Source of the DNA: Pilatotrama ljubarskyi
Lineage: Eukaryota; Basidiomycota; Agaricomycetes; Polyporales; Polyporaceae
NCBI GenBank assembly: GCA_022385805.1
Contig: MU277721.1
Location: forward strand, 174,323 to 238,322
DNA: 64,000 nt
Reading direction: 5' to 3'
Shown here: positions 1 through 10,575 of the stretch, piece after piece
Position numbering within the stretch: position 1 is the first letter of the stretch
Layout: the number at the start of each line of letters is the position of its first letter
Position numbers and translations under genes: made by a program
Notes under the pieces: model-generated
What the model saw: the letters and a program-made list of their open reading frames with translations, nothing else
The model's database searches: none
Told to the model about the DNA's origin: nothing

Positions 1-1475
1 CTTTTGAGGTTCTTCTGGAGGTCTTTGCTGAGGGTGGCCGAGAAGACGAATGTTTGCAGCTCGCCCGACCGGACGCCTTCTTTGCTGTCTTCCGGCTCGC
101 CTTCCTCGTTCTCGGGCTCGATGACTTCGTCGCTATATGCGCATGAGGAAACGGCAGAGATGATAGTCACACAAGCATACGTACTCTGACTTCCGGAGGG
201 TTAGGCGCAGTATGTTGTCGAGCTCAGCGAAATGACCAGTCTCGATCATCCGGTCGGCTTCATCGAGCACCAGAAATCGGAGGGTCTCGATCTGAGTAGC
301 AAGCTCATCGTCCTGGGGTCGCTGATTAGCTGGAAAATGCTAGATATCGACATCACGAGGAGTGCTCACCTCCTGTATGATATCCCAGAGTCGACCGGGC
401 GTCGCTACCAGCACGTCCACTCCGCGCGACAGGATTCGACGCTGCTTTTGGGCGGACATTCCTCCTACGATGGCTGCGACGCTGACGAGAGGCGGGTGCT
501 TCGGTTTGTCGCCTTGTGAGTCTTTCGGCTGTGCTTTCGCCTTACCCTTGCCTTTGTGAGGTCGCTCGCTCTTCCCCTGCTCCTTGCCCTCCAAAGCGCC
601 CTCGGCTCCAGCACAATCATCTGCGTCGATGTCCGCTGGAGTAAGGCAAGCATTGAGATGCGAGGAGACCTGCATAGCAAGCTCGCGTGTCGGCGCAAGG
701 ATGAGAGCGCGGACTGGCCGCCGGGTCTTCGAGCTTGGGATTGGACGGGAGTACGCCTCCGTAAGCAGGTGGTGGAGAATAGGTAGCCCGTATGCCAGGG
801 TTTTACCGGAACCCTAGACAGAAGCTCAGAGAGCGCCTGCATGACCCGGAGCAAGAGAACGTACTGTCTCGGCTACGCCTACGACGTCCTTTCCCTTCAG
901 TGCCAGCGGTAGCGTCTGGGCTTGGATAGGGGTAGGATCGGTGAACTTCTTCGCATACAATGCCCGAGCCAGCTGAGGATGGAGATGGAAAGCGTCCCAG
1001 GCCGGGAGAAGGGTCTTGGCTGCTGAGGGTCAGGATCGGACTGGCAACGAGCAGCAGAGAACCCACCATCAAAGGTGATGGCTTCCGGCAAGGCATCCAC
1101 ATTCACTTTCTCTACCGGCACTTCGGAGGACTGCCCGACCTTGTCTTCAACGTGGACATCTTCGTCCTGTTCTTTGACTCCGGTCACCTAATGCACTGAT
1201 CAGATATACGCACGACCTGCGAGATTATGTGGACGGACTTTGAAACGAGCGACTTTCCCTGCGTCCGTCTCCTCGTACACAACATCCACGTCCTCCACCT
1301 CCTCGAGATCAAGGAACCCCTCGAGACCAGTCCCGAGGTCCGCTTCGCGCGGCCTGGATGTTTTCTTCCACTGCAGGTCATCCGCCGTGACATGCTTCGT
1401 CTTGAACCGCTTTGCGATGGACGAAGCGGATGGTTTTGTCTTCCTTTTTACGCCCAGCTTTTCAGAGACAGCCAT
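1..1475 (-). CDS. MAK5: DEAD-box ATP-dependent RNA helicase, MAK5/DDX24-like (C-terminal part lies outside the window)
   Basis: Family role: nucleolar RNA helicase needed for 60S ribosomal subunit assembly. The ATG is at 1475-1473 and the protein opens with a basic, nuclear-type leader ([19 protein letters not shown]). After splicing, the helicase core reads in order: the Q-motif region [10 protein letters not shown], Walker A AETGSGKT (split by an intron of about 50 nt), motif Ia [13 protein letters not shown], motif [10 protein letters not shown] and motif III FSATLS. At least four short introns interrupt it. A charged insert rich in Lys and Gly between motif Ia and VATPGRL (about 500-620) fits the MAK5/DDX24 subgroup better than a generic DEAD-box protein. 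The gene runs off the left edge just after the SAT motif, so the helicase C domain is not seen. The next gene starts 280 bp away, divergently. Family call is strong; the exact subgroup is good but not certain. Confidence 0.88.
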
Positions 1476-1755
1476 AGTGAAGTAGTCAGTACGCAGCGGG
1501 ATGGGTGGCTGTCAGTGCCGCCGCGTTCGTCGAGAGACAAATTCTTCACAAGCGCCCATTCCCGATCACACTCGGGATGTTCGGCCCGGAGGCGCCTATG
1601 ACCTTCGACGTCAGGCGTCGCTCTTGCATCCATTCTCGCCAGACTCTCACTGCTCAGATCCTCACGCTCGTCCTCGGCGCTCTTCTTTGTCCTCTAGGTA
1701 GTACTCGAGACAAACATCACGGAGTCTGACAGATCTGAGGAGCAGCGAGCATAGA

Positions 1756-3763
1756 ATGTCCAACTCACCCCAAACACCCCGACCACCCGCGGTGACTTCA
1801 CCAGCATTCCGTGCCCGACCGACACGTTCTATATCGAGCGGCCCCCGCCCGCTCACGCGTCGAGCATCCGTCTCCGGCGTAGCCCTCAATCCCGTTGCTG
1901 GCGGAGCGAAGCCGCAGCGCACCTCCAAGACCACCCAGAAGCTCGTCGTACTGCCCTCGGCCCCGCAGACGAAACCTCCGCCGCTCGAGGCCGACGAAGA
2001 TGCAGAACAGCTGCATGGCTACGAGACCGACCAGGGAATCCGTGAGCACAAGAGCGCCGGAGAGCGCATGAGCAAGGAGCAGCGGGAGAAGGCGGGCTTT
2101 AGACGGATAACGGCGTATTGCGTCGCGGAGGGCTTCAAGATGAAGCTCCTGGCCAGCTTCCTGAAGCGGGAACACAACGTGAAGCCTCGCGTGTACGATG
2201 AGGCGATGTATGTGGTGAGTACTGTACTGGCTTTCCGCGCAGGAAAGTCGTCTTATGAATGTGCCCGTGAGTAGATGTACCATCTCCCTCTCCTCCCTGG
2301 ATATGGCCCTGGCTCCAACATACGATCATCGGGCCCTCCAGCTACACCAGGCCGTGAGGACCCCAGCTCGGGTCTCTCGGAGGCGGAGGAAGACGGCTAC
2401 CAAGGCACATACTTCAGCTCAAGCCAGCCAGAGGATGAGTCCTCGGCCCCGCCTCTCGAGGGTTACATGCCCTCCGCTTCCCCAGTGGTGGCCACACAAG
2501 GGCTCCCTTCCGAAAGCCCAGAAATAGCCTTCAGTGAGGCACAGGAACAGGCCCGCGCGTCGCGTGCGCTGCGCGTCACGGTGAACGCGGAGGAGCACGA
2601 GCAGGAGCCGCCGAAAAGCGAGGCTCTGAGGCCGAGAAGGATCAGAAGACGGAAGACCGAGACTGAGGAGGAGAACTTTGCGGAAGCAGTGTTCTTTGAG
2701 TATGGGGTAGTCGTGTTCTATGGCTTTCGGGAAGACCAGGAGCTGGGCATCATCGAGGACGTGGAGGAGGCTGGTATTTTGCACCGGAAGATCCCTCATG
2801 ACGATTGGGAAGTGGAGGCGTGTCACTATGCGGTGAGGCTTACACCGTCGATGTCGGCTAAGACGAGCGTCTCATCTAGTTTCTTAAGCACGATCCCGAC
2901 ATCGCGTTCCCGCGCATATACAACGATTTCTTCAGTAATTATGGATCCCCCATCCTATTTTCCACGTATATGCTGATCATGTTTGCATCGTAGCATTCAA
3001 GACCCACTCGCACCTCCTCCAGCTCTCCGTAGCGCACGCCCTCGCGCAATCCACCCTACTAGCGCACTACGAGACCCTCGCCAATCGGATCCTCTCCTCC
3101 CAGCGCACACGGTCGATCCCCGCGCAGCTCGCGCTAACGGGCGTGCTCGCTCTCTCGCGCAAGGACGCGCTGAAGCTCACCGGCCGCCTGTTCACGCTGC
3201 GCCGCGACGTGAACCTGGTGAGCAACGTGCTCGACGTGCCGGAGCTGTTCTGGGATGAGGCGAGCCTGAAGGCGCTGTACGACGCCGTGCGGGAGTATAT
3301 GGAGATCGGGCCGCGCGTGCAGGTGTTGAACGAGAAGATCGCGGTCGCCGAGGATTTAGTGAGTCTCTGCGGTGGAAACGTGAAATGCGCGCTGCTCCTG
3401 ACATGGCATATCACCACAGCTTGCTGCCATACACGATCACCTGAACAATAATGCGATGGATCGCATCACCTGGATCATCATCTGGTAGGCTCTGGCCTCT
3501 CTGTATGCTTCGTTTGGACTGACTCATCGTGGCGCACAGGCTCATCGTCGTAGCATGTCTAGTCGAGCTGGTACGTCTTTCTTCTCAGGGATCTGAGCCA
3601 CGCGTAACTCATACACGTACTCGTCTAGGGCGAGGTGATCGCGCGTCTGGTTGTACATGCAACCATGGGCGCCGGCTCTACGCCCTCCCCAGCACAGATT
3701 CTCGCGACTATGTCTCGCGAGGAGGCACTGGCTGCGCTAGATCGCATCGCGAACGGCATCTAA
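1756..3763 (+). CDS. RMND1/DUF155-family membrane protein (Rmd1/Sif2-like)
   Basis: The spliced product has a disordered Ser/Pro-rich N-terminus, then the DUF155 core: AEAVFFEYGVVVFYGF, DWEVEACHYA, FPRIYNDFF, and a long helical stretch with QLALTGVLALSRKDALKL and LYDAVREYMEI. Near the end is a hydrophobic segment (ITWIIIWLIVVACLVEL) followed by a short tail stopping at 3761-3763. This order, with a core and then one C-terminal membrane anchor, is that of yeast Rmd1/Rmd8 and human RMND1. The human protein acts in mitochondrial translation; fungal members are linked to sporulation or the nuclear envelope. At least five short introns are visible, for example 2215-2274 and those separating HYA/FLKHD and FF/TFKTH. 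It is divergent from MAK5 and may share its promoter. The function in this fungus cannot be told from sequence. Confidence 0.85.
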
Positions 3764-3974
3764 GCGGTCTGTTGCGATCGCCGCAGCCACCGCCCATCGC
3801 TCAGAGTCCACGTTTTTGTAGATTTAATGCGGGCTTCACCGGATTCGGACTCTCCTGGATGCATTTTGTATACGTAGGACGCCAATCTCTTCTTGGTACC
3901 ATTTGGTCGCAGTCGAACCGTACGCAAATTCGGCCAATTGACTCATCCCCCGCCCATAAAGGAGCATCACGATC

Positions 3975-4554
3975 TCAGGCCACCCCGATATTTGACAAAG
4001 AGGTAACGGTCACCATGGTGTTGGCCTTCACGTACACGCCCGCGCGGTCCGCGTCGTGCGGGGTCTTGAACGCGACGAGCTCCCAGCCGTTGCGGAACCA
4101 CGAGAGAGACGCGTCCGGGGCTCGAGCGTGACCCACTCGGCTTTCTGGCTCGGCGTGGAGAACGTGGAGACGAGGACGTCAAAACGCTGCTTGGTGGAGG
4201 CGTTGCAGACGATGATACTGCCCGTGATGGCACTGTCATTCACGCCGCCCGTGGATGTTGCTTGAGTGGGACCGTCCCCGCCCTCCGAGTCCTGCCGCAG
4301 GCAGTACAGTATGTGATGTCAGCCGCAAAACCATCGGGATCGGACTGAAATAAAGGATAAACACCGTACCTGAGCCGCCAGATCCTCCCATGCCTTCGCG
4401 CAGAGCGAGTTGACGGAGGCAGGCATGAGTGATCGCTTGAGGGATAGGGGATCCAGCGCTAGTAGCAAACGGTAGTGTCGAGCTTGCAAGGCCGCAAAGG
4501 TTAGTTCATCGTGGGCCAAGAGTGGAGATGGTAGTACGCACAAGGATCGGCCAT
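3975..4554 (-). pseudogene. Small conserved-looking protein gene carrying a frameshift
   Basis: A three-exon model is readable on the minus strand: ATG at 4554-4552, exon 4554-4542, exon 4482-4372, last exon 4291-3975. It begins MADPSRHYRLLLALDPLSLK, continues through SVNSLCAKAWEDLAAQ, and has a compact C-terminal domain with GSIIVCNASTKQRFDVL and then WFRNGWELVAFKTPHDADRA, stopping at 3977-3975. Near 4116-4122, at EWVTLEP, the frame must shift by one base to reach the WFRNGWELV part. No splice sites can explain it, since the two parts are adjacent. So the copy is either broken or contains a base error in a C/G run. A TATATATA box lies about 57 bp upstream of the ATG. I do not recognise a named function; the parts on both sides of the shift look like conserved coding sequence. 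Confidence 0.6.
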
Positions 4555-4609
4555 TGAGCCGGCTGCGAATGAGCTGCCGCGCTTCCGCACGGCCTCCTTA
4601 AGGCCCCTG

Positions 4610-4617
4610 TATATATA
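4610..4617 (-). promoter_or_regulatory. TATA box upstream of the small frameshifted gene
   Basis: TATATATA on the minus strand, about 57 bp before the ATG at 4554, the only such box between this gene and the next. The position fits a core promoter with a very short 5' UTR. Confidence 0.45.
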
Positions 4618-4619
4618 GC

Positions 4620-5972
4620 CACTCGATGCGCCTCACGGCGGGTAACTGTACTGCCCTACACCGAGGCGGATCGCCCAGATGTGCTGTGATCGATGACCTG
4701 ACGTACCACCCACTGAGATCGAAGACGGAAGGCGATCTCGGCTCGGTGGATGCCACCATTGTGCTGAAAAAACGCACCTTGTGACACAGCTTCGAGTACC
4801 CGGCCTTCAAGTAGCGGCGAGCGAACACGCCACCGAGCCCTTGATATGTATGTTATGGGCTCATTCGGCTTGATGAGAAGGGACTTCTGGCGGCACCGAC
4901 GAGGATGATCCGGAGGTTGAACGTTGCCTCGCGGCGGTATGGGTACATGTCTGCGACGAGCCCGTCGGTGCATCAGGAACGTTATCTGGGTGAGGAGTGC
5001 GGGCGGGAGTGACGGGGGTTTTCAGAGACGCGCATAGAGCCTCAGCTGTAGGGCGCTATGAGCGGTAAAGCACGTCCTGTAGAGGAGTCCTCAAGCTAAC
5101 GCCTCGCTCCGCATCGTCGTCCTAAGGGGCATGAGCCTTTTGAGCATCAAGCGTACAGTGGCACGGTACCGTGGTCTCATATGTATCCAGCACCCCAGTG
5201 AATCTCCAAAGAGTGTGGCCGATGGACCCGCTACCCAGGAGAGTTCGTCGATTGACGGATGGACGCCCGTGGCCGAAAGAAGCCTTACGTGCAGGCGCGG
5301 CTGCGAATTCTCTTGAGACAGATGAGTCTCATGAAAAGAAACGCTCGCCTACATGCAATGTCATACTGCGGTCAGCCGAGAGTCAGCGATGAACATATCC
5401 TGCGAACCGCCAGAAAATGTGATGAGAATGTGTACGTGTTCGAAGAGGGAATGGACAGCCGTGTGCGAACCGCGAAAAGCCCGCGAGCACACAGATGCTC
5501 ACAGGGCAAAGAAAATGCTGCGAAGGTTTGAAGCCAGCTCTGGCGCGCTCGAACCCATGCACACGCGGCAGCGCCCGGACACTGTGCGCTCATGAGGAAC
5601 GGTGCCACGGCCCCAGGCTCACATTCTGACTCTCGGCCGTCCAGGACGTTAGGGAGCCATAGCAAAGAAATTGGGCCCCCTCAGAGGAGAGAGGAGCGGT
5701 GGATGATGAACTGCCCGACATTGATTTAGGCGTTGCGGGGCGGGAGGCGGGGGACCCACAGACGCACACTTGGCGGTGGCGCCGAGAGAGTGGATCATGG
5801 GAGGCGCTCGTTCCTTCTCGCGCGGCTGAGATGGAGATCGTTCCATAAAAGGCAAGAGCCGCGACGGCCAAGGGCCCGAGTCGCGCAGCCAAACACGTCT
5901 TTCTCTCCAACGTCCATTTCATCCTCTCTTTCACGCCTTTCTCTCTGCCCACCTTTGCCATTCTTGCCCATC
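4620..5972. other. Intergenic, no supported gene
   Basis: Short open frames occur on both strands between 4600 and 5700 but none shows a recognisable domain or joins others by plausible splicing. The last 150 bp before 5973 is pyrimidine-rich, as expected of the 5' UTR of the next gene. Confidence 0.5.
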
Positions 5973-6629
5973 ATGACCACCACGCTCTCGTCCCCGCCCC
6001 CCTCGCCCCTCCTCGCCCGCGCCTCTTCCTCGTCTTCCGCGAGCCATCACCACATGCCGCTCAGCGTCTCCAACGTCGCCAACCTCTTCGTCAAGATGCG
6101 CCGGCACCGCTCAAAGGCGAAGGCGCACCACATCGAGTCCTCCTCGGGCGACGAGCCGCAGACGCACCCCGCGCTCCAGGGCGCCGTCTCGGCCGAGAAG
6201 ATCCCGCTTGAGCTGCACGAAACGTTCGTCTGCCGCGACGGCGTCGACACCGCGAAGCTGCTCCGGGCGGTAAGGGGCGCGTTGTACCAGAAGGCGTTGA
6301 CGTACGGCGCGAACGTTCTGGTTGACGAGCAGTACGTCCTGACTCTTCCTCTTACTGTGAGAGCGTGCACTCATTGCTCGAACGTGCAGGTGGACATGCA
6401 CGATATGCGGGCCTCGGCACCGGTCCGACGGGTCGTTCAAAGTCTACGTGCGTACATTCTGACTCGAATCCCCTCGCGCAGCTCCTTGCTCACCCCATGA
6501 CTTCCTCCACAGGTGCACTACTCCGCGTCCGCCGCACGCTCGGACAGACGAGATCCTCAACGGCCGGTTTCACTGGACAAGGCGCGGGGCGTGCCCGGGC
6601 TCATGACTATCCTGAGCAGGCTCGACTGA
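5973..6629 (+). CDS. Conserved protein of unknown function with a CTIC motif
   Basis: Three exons. The first runs from ATG 5973 and ends in LTYGANVLVDEQ; the second gives QWTCTICGPRHRSDGSFKVY; the third begins VHYSASAARSDRRDPQRP and ends GVPGLMTILSRLD with TGA at 6627-6629. The two introns are 58-65 nt with good GT and AG ends, and all phases agree. The N-terminal 45 residues are Ser/His-rich and likely disordered; the rest is compact (LLRAVRGALYQKALTYGANV). A single C-x2-C (CTIC) is present, not enough for a zinc finger by itself. I do not recognise the family and assign no function; the regular splicing and composition make it a real gene. Confidence 0.7.
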
Positions 6630-8029
6630 ACTCCCCTCTTCTTCCCTCTCCCTTTTTTCATCCCTTCCTCTCGTTTCCTGCCCATGACCCCATCCCACGG
6701 ACCTCAACGGATCTCACAGTGTACGAGTAGATATCGTATCGCACCCATCCTACCTAATGCCTTCCTCCTTTCTCGCATTGTACCACCATCGTCATCACCG
6801 TCACCAACGCCATTTGGTTCTAGTCGTGGATGTCCATACGGTATCCCTAGTACAACAACACTTACTTACAGCCCCGCACGGAAGTCCCCCGCCGTCCGTT
6901 GGTTCCCGTGTACGTATTTAGATGTGTGTCTCGAATTGACGGCGATGTTCGCGTCGACTCGTTCCTTGGTGTGGAGATATTCCCGGGGGGACGCGAATAG
7001 CTGTTTCCTCGGGTGACCCGCGACGCTGTGGCTCCCGTCGTGCGTACGCTACAGGACGAGAAGGAAATCGCCGGAACCCGCCCACAGGCAGAACATGTGA
7101 ACTTCTTTCATGATACAACTGGCATCGTTAGGGATTTGTCGCCGCAGAGTCGCGCGCTCTAACACACGAGGCTCGAGCGAGCGAGCATCGAGAAGTACTG
7201 CATTATTGCAGTGCTCGCGAGAGCGGCAGTACACGCGATGGCGCTCGATCTCATTCGTGTCCCATATCACGCGCAGCGCACTGCAGGTGACCACTAGAAA
7301 GCCGAGCATGATATTCAAATTCAAAGAGTTCTGCACAGCAGGCATACATGACATGAACGCGCGAGCGGTAGAGGGGTTATCTGGCGTTTACAACGGAGGA
7401 CCAGCGAGTCGAGAGAGCGAGTCGAGGGAGAGCGAGCCTAACGGAGAGCGAGCCTAACGGACAGCGAATACTGAAAGTGAGAGAGCGAGGCGAGGGGAGA
7501 GCAAAACGGGGGAGAGGATACGACCGAAGCTATGGTACAGAGAGGAGGGGAGAACGAGAGCGCGGGACTCAGACCGGAGCGCGAACAGGCCGGAGCCCAT
7601 GTCCAGACAGAACGAAACCGGAAACGTAAACCAAACACACATCCTTCATCCGCCCTCCCAACGAGCGCGTACATCACCCCGGGGGCACTTCCGCAGCCCC
7701 TCGCATCCGGTGCAAGGATACCGCGGACTCATCCCCCGCCGGCGACGCACGCGCACCCAGTGACCTTCCTCGTCCATCAGCTGCATAGTGTCCTTCAAAT
7801 AGATTCACACGCCAAGAAGCGCGTCCAGCACACGGGCTGGACGCGCGATGCGGGCGCGCGAGCCGAAAGGCGCTATGAAGCTCATTGCCGGGGCCCGGGA
7901 TGCCTGTGAGTGGGTATCAGCATGAAGAGAGAGAGCGAACGCGAGGTGGAGGCGCACGCAGGCGCGGGACGATAGAAAGCCCAAGGCGGAGCCAGAGAGA
8001 AGAACAACGAGAATGACATACGGGGAACC
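6630..8029. other. Intergenic region between convergent genes
   Basis: No domain-bearing frame is visible. It contains the 3' sides of both neighbours and a GA-rich tandem repeat near 7395-7500. Confidence 0.5.
7427..7467. repeat. GA-rich tandem repeat, 16-bp unit
   Basis: The unit GGAGAGCGAGCCTAAC occurs twice back to back (7427-7442 and 7443-7458) and a third diverged copy starts at 7459. The surrounding 7395-7510 is also rich in GAGAGCGAG words. A simple local repeat. Confidence 0.8.
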
Positions 8030-9090
8030 TCAGGCCGTGGGGTCTTTGCGGCGCGGGGAGCCCAGATCGGTGTGTTCGGACTGATAGTGCCGCTTACGAT
8101 CGTGGTTGCGGCTGAATGCCTTGTCGCACCCGGGCTCAGGACACGCAAACGCACGCTCGCCCTTGTGGACAGAGCTGATGTGTTGCGTAAGGTTATTCTT
8201 ACGCGCCCATCCTGTATCGCGGGACTTGAATCGCTCCCTGTCGAAGATGAGGAGAAATTGGACGAACCGCTGCCACATTCCGGGCAAATGATTGTCTTCT
8301 CCTTGCTCTGCGGCTTGCGCCGCTTTCTGGGCTTCTCCTCGCTGTCGTCGTCACTCCCACGCTTGCGCGACTTCGTTCCAGCGCTCGTGGCGCCCGCAGG
8401 GCTGGGGACGGATCCCTCCAGGATGGGCTGGGTCGTTAGCGGAGCATTGTCCGCTTGCGTACTCATGTCGCCTGAGGCAGAAGTTGCAGTAGCGCCTGAT
8501 AGGTGCTGCTGCAACGGCTGCCCATGATGCGCGAGTCCATAACATGAGGACGCGAGCGGGGTGGATTCGATAGGCGGCGAGGTCGGAGTGTAAGAGGACG
8601 TTACCGGACAGCCGTATGGCGGAGCATAAATGCCCTGATCAGTTGGGAAAGGGTCGGCGTCGTCCAGCAACTTTTCGGCATAGAACCCGGCGGCGACCGC
8701 GCTACCAGCCCTGAACACCTCGCCGGGATCGACGAAGGTCATGTCGGAGGACAGGGAGGAGGGTGCCGATAGCGTAGAAGCGCTATGGTCGGAGTTTTTG
8801 CTTTGATTGGATGAGGCGGGGGCGGGCTCCGGGTAGTTGATGAAGGACGTCCAGTCTTGCTCGGAGGGATTGGGCGAGTGGTGATTTGGCGGATCTGGAG
8901 GCAGCTCCGAGGCCTTCCCGTCGAGGTAACGATCAAAGTCGTCCACGCTGGGAACCGGGATGTGGTTATTGGCCGGCTCTGGGTCGCTCTCGTCGGGCAG
9001 GGAGGCAGCGCTCGTCTGCTCGAGCCAGTAGAGGAGCTCCTGGAGCGTCTCGTCGTCCAAAGTCGCGATAGCGGGCAAGAACGTCTCCAT
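8030..9090 (-). CDS. C2H2 zinc-finger transcription factor with two C-terminal fingers
   Basis: ATG at 9090. Exon 1 (9090-8268) encodes an acidic, Ser/Pro-rich N-terminus of about 260 residues (METFLPAIATLDDETLQELL), a basic nuclear-localisation-like stretch (KPRKRRKPQSKEK) and the start of finger 1. A 56-nt intron (8267-8212) splits finger 1. Spliced, finger 1 is CPECGSGWARKNNLTQH plus ISSVH, exactly C-x2-C-x12-H-x4-H. Finger 2 follows at once (CPEPGCDKAFSRNHDRKRH). The tail is HTDLGSPRRKDPTA. The acidic N-terminus may be an activation domain. The gene at 46656-47908 has the same layout, the same intron position inside finger 1 and a matching tail (HTDEGSPRRKD), so the two are paralogues. 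Target genes cannot be inferred. Confidence 0.85.
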
Positions 9091-10575
9091 GGGTGTTCGC
9101 CGGAGGGGGATGGTAAAGCTGGACGAGGATGATGATGGGAGGAGGCAAGATGGGGAAGATGCGATACGCGTCGTCGATTGGAGGTGTAGGTATGAATGAG
9201 GCTGCGGACTGCACGTGTACGGGGAAGCCGAGTTAGCTCCCCCTGCAGTACCGCTCTTCTGCCGTCACCGTGCCGGACTCAGTTCCCAGGATGAAGCAAA
9301 ATCATACCCAGTACGTCTCCAGCGTCAAAGGGTGTAACAGCGGCAGCAAAGGCCGCCACAGCAGCCAGATGAGCTTCATGTCAGGACGGGGAGAGTCGTA
9401 TACAGCCTTGCCTCAAGCGGTACACGACTCTGGACTCCCAGGTGGCGTGTGCTATGTAGACATGATGGGGCTCGAAGGCGGAAGCCTGCGCGATGGTTGT
9501 TCCGTTCGCCGTTGCCTGGCGGTGCGTCCAAGCGGCCTGAGTTGTTCTCGTGCCATACTGGACGGCACCATACGCAGTGCAAGGCAAACAGTGAAAATTG
9601 CCAGCGACTCTACGCGGCGGATAGCGAGGTGTGTAAAAATAGACGACTAATAGACGGGGCAGCCTGAGAAGGTTAGGGCCTCGACACTGCCACAACCGGC
9701 GGCTGAATGGCCTCATTCGCCAACTTGGCCCGAGTCCCGCTAGAGTATCAGTTTTTATCAGTACGCCGTCCAAATCAAGTTGATAAGGTAGGCAACTCCA
9801 TGTCCCTGCATATTCAGTGCACAACTTTCAAGGAATTGGACCAAATCACACTGAGCAAAGTCCCTGTATCCCCCTAGGATGATCGCCCCACACGGAATAG
9901 CGGACCGTTGGCCGGGTGGCGCACTCCGGTACTTAGGCTCCGGTAGACGGCTCGAGTCAGGCAGCCGACTCAGGCTTGCCGCTTGCAGTGACTCCGGCGT
10001 GTTCAACAACGTTAACTGCAGGCATTAGACCACTACTACTGAGCCTTTGAGGATGGTATAATCTTCATGCGGTTTTGTTTGTTGGTGCTAATCGGGACTT
10101 GCCCGATATCCACACGCAGTGAAGGTCGCGTCTACGGCCATATCGTCGTGATCTGGCCAAGTTTGTAGTGCGAGTTAACGACTCGAGCTGCGAGCTCATG
10201 ATCATGCCAGACACCAGCACATGAACTCCCCCTAAACTGGGCGCGATCACGACTTGTACTAAGTTAGTGCTGTACAGTACGACACCAGCAGCGTCGCCGC
10301 ATCGCCTGAGGAACATTGGAGTTCCCGCCAGGCACCAACAATCTTTGGCTCCTCTCTCGGTCGTTCCCGAACAGTATCATTAAGGTTGTTTGGTCAACTG
10401 ACCAGCTCGCTAAGGGAGGCGGACGGACGGGCGCCCGGCGAGTTTTCCCAGCTGACTGGAGTCACCATGCACGTATGGAGGCCAATATTTATAGGAGGAA
10501 CTGACTTGCCTTGCAAGCTGCGGCGAACACATTGCTCGTCTCCCCCCTGCCCCCGACATCGACTGCACCGTCGAC
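9091..10575. other. Shared upstream region of divergent genes
   Basis: Lies between the minus-strand C2H2 gene and the plus-strand MFS transporter. I see no coding signal on either strand. A TATTTATA at about 10486-10493, some 83 bp before the transporter ATG, is a plausible TATA element. Confidence 0.5.

Noticed and set aside
8212..8267. Frameshift in the first C2H2 finger of the 8030-9090 gene
   Set aside because: A standard 56-nt intron (GTTCGT to ATACAG) restores a perfect C-x2-C-x12-H-x4-H finger, and the paralogue has an intron at the same place.
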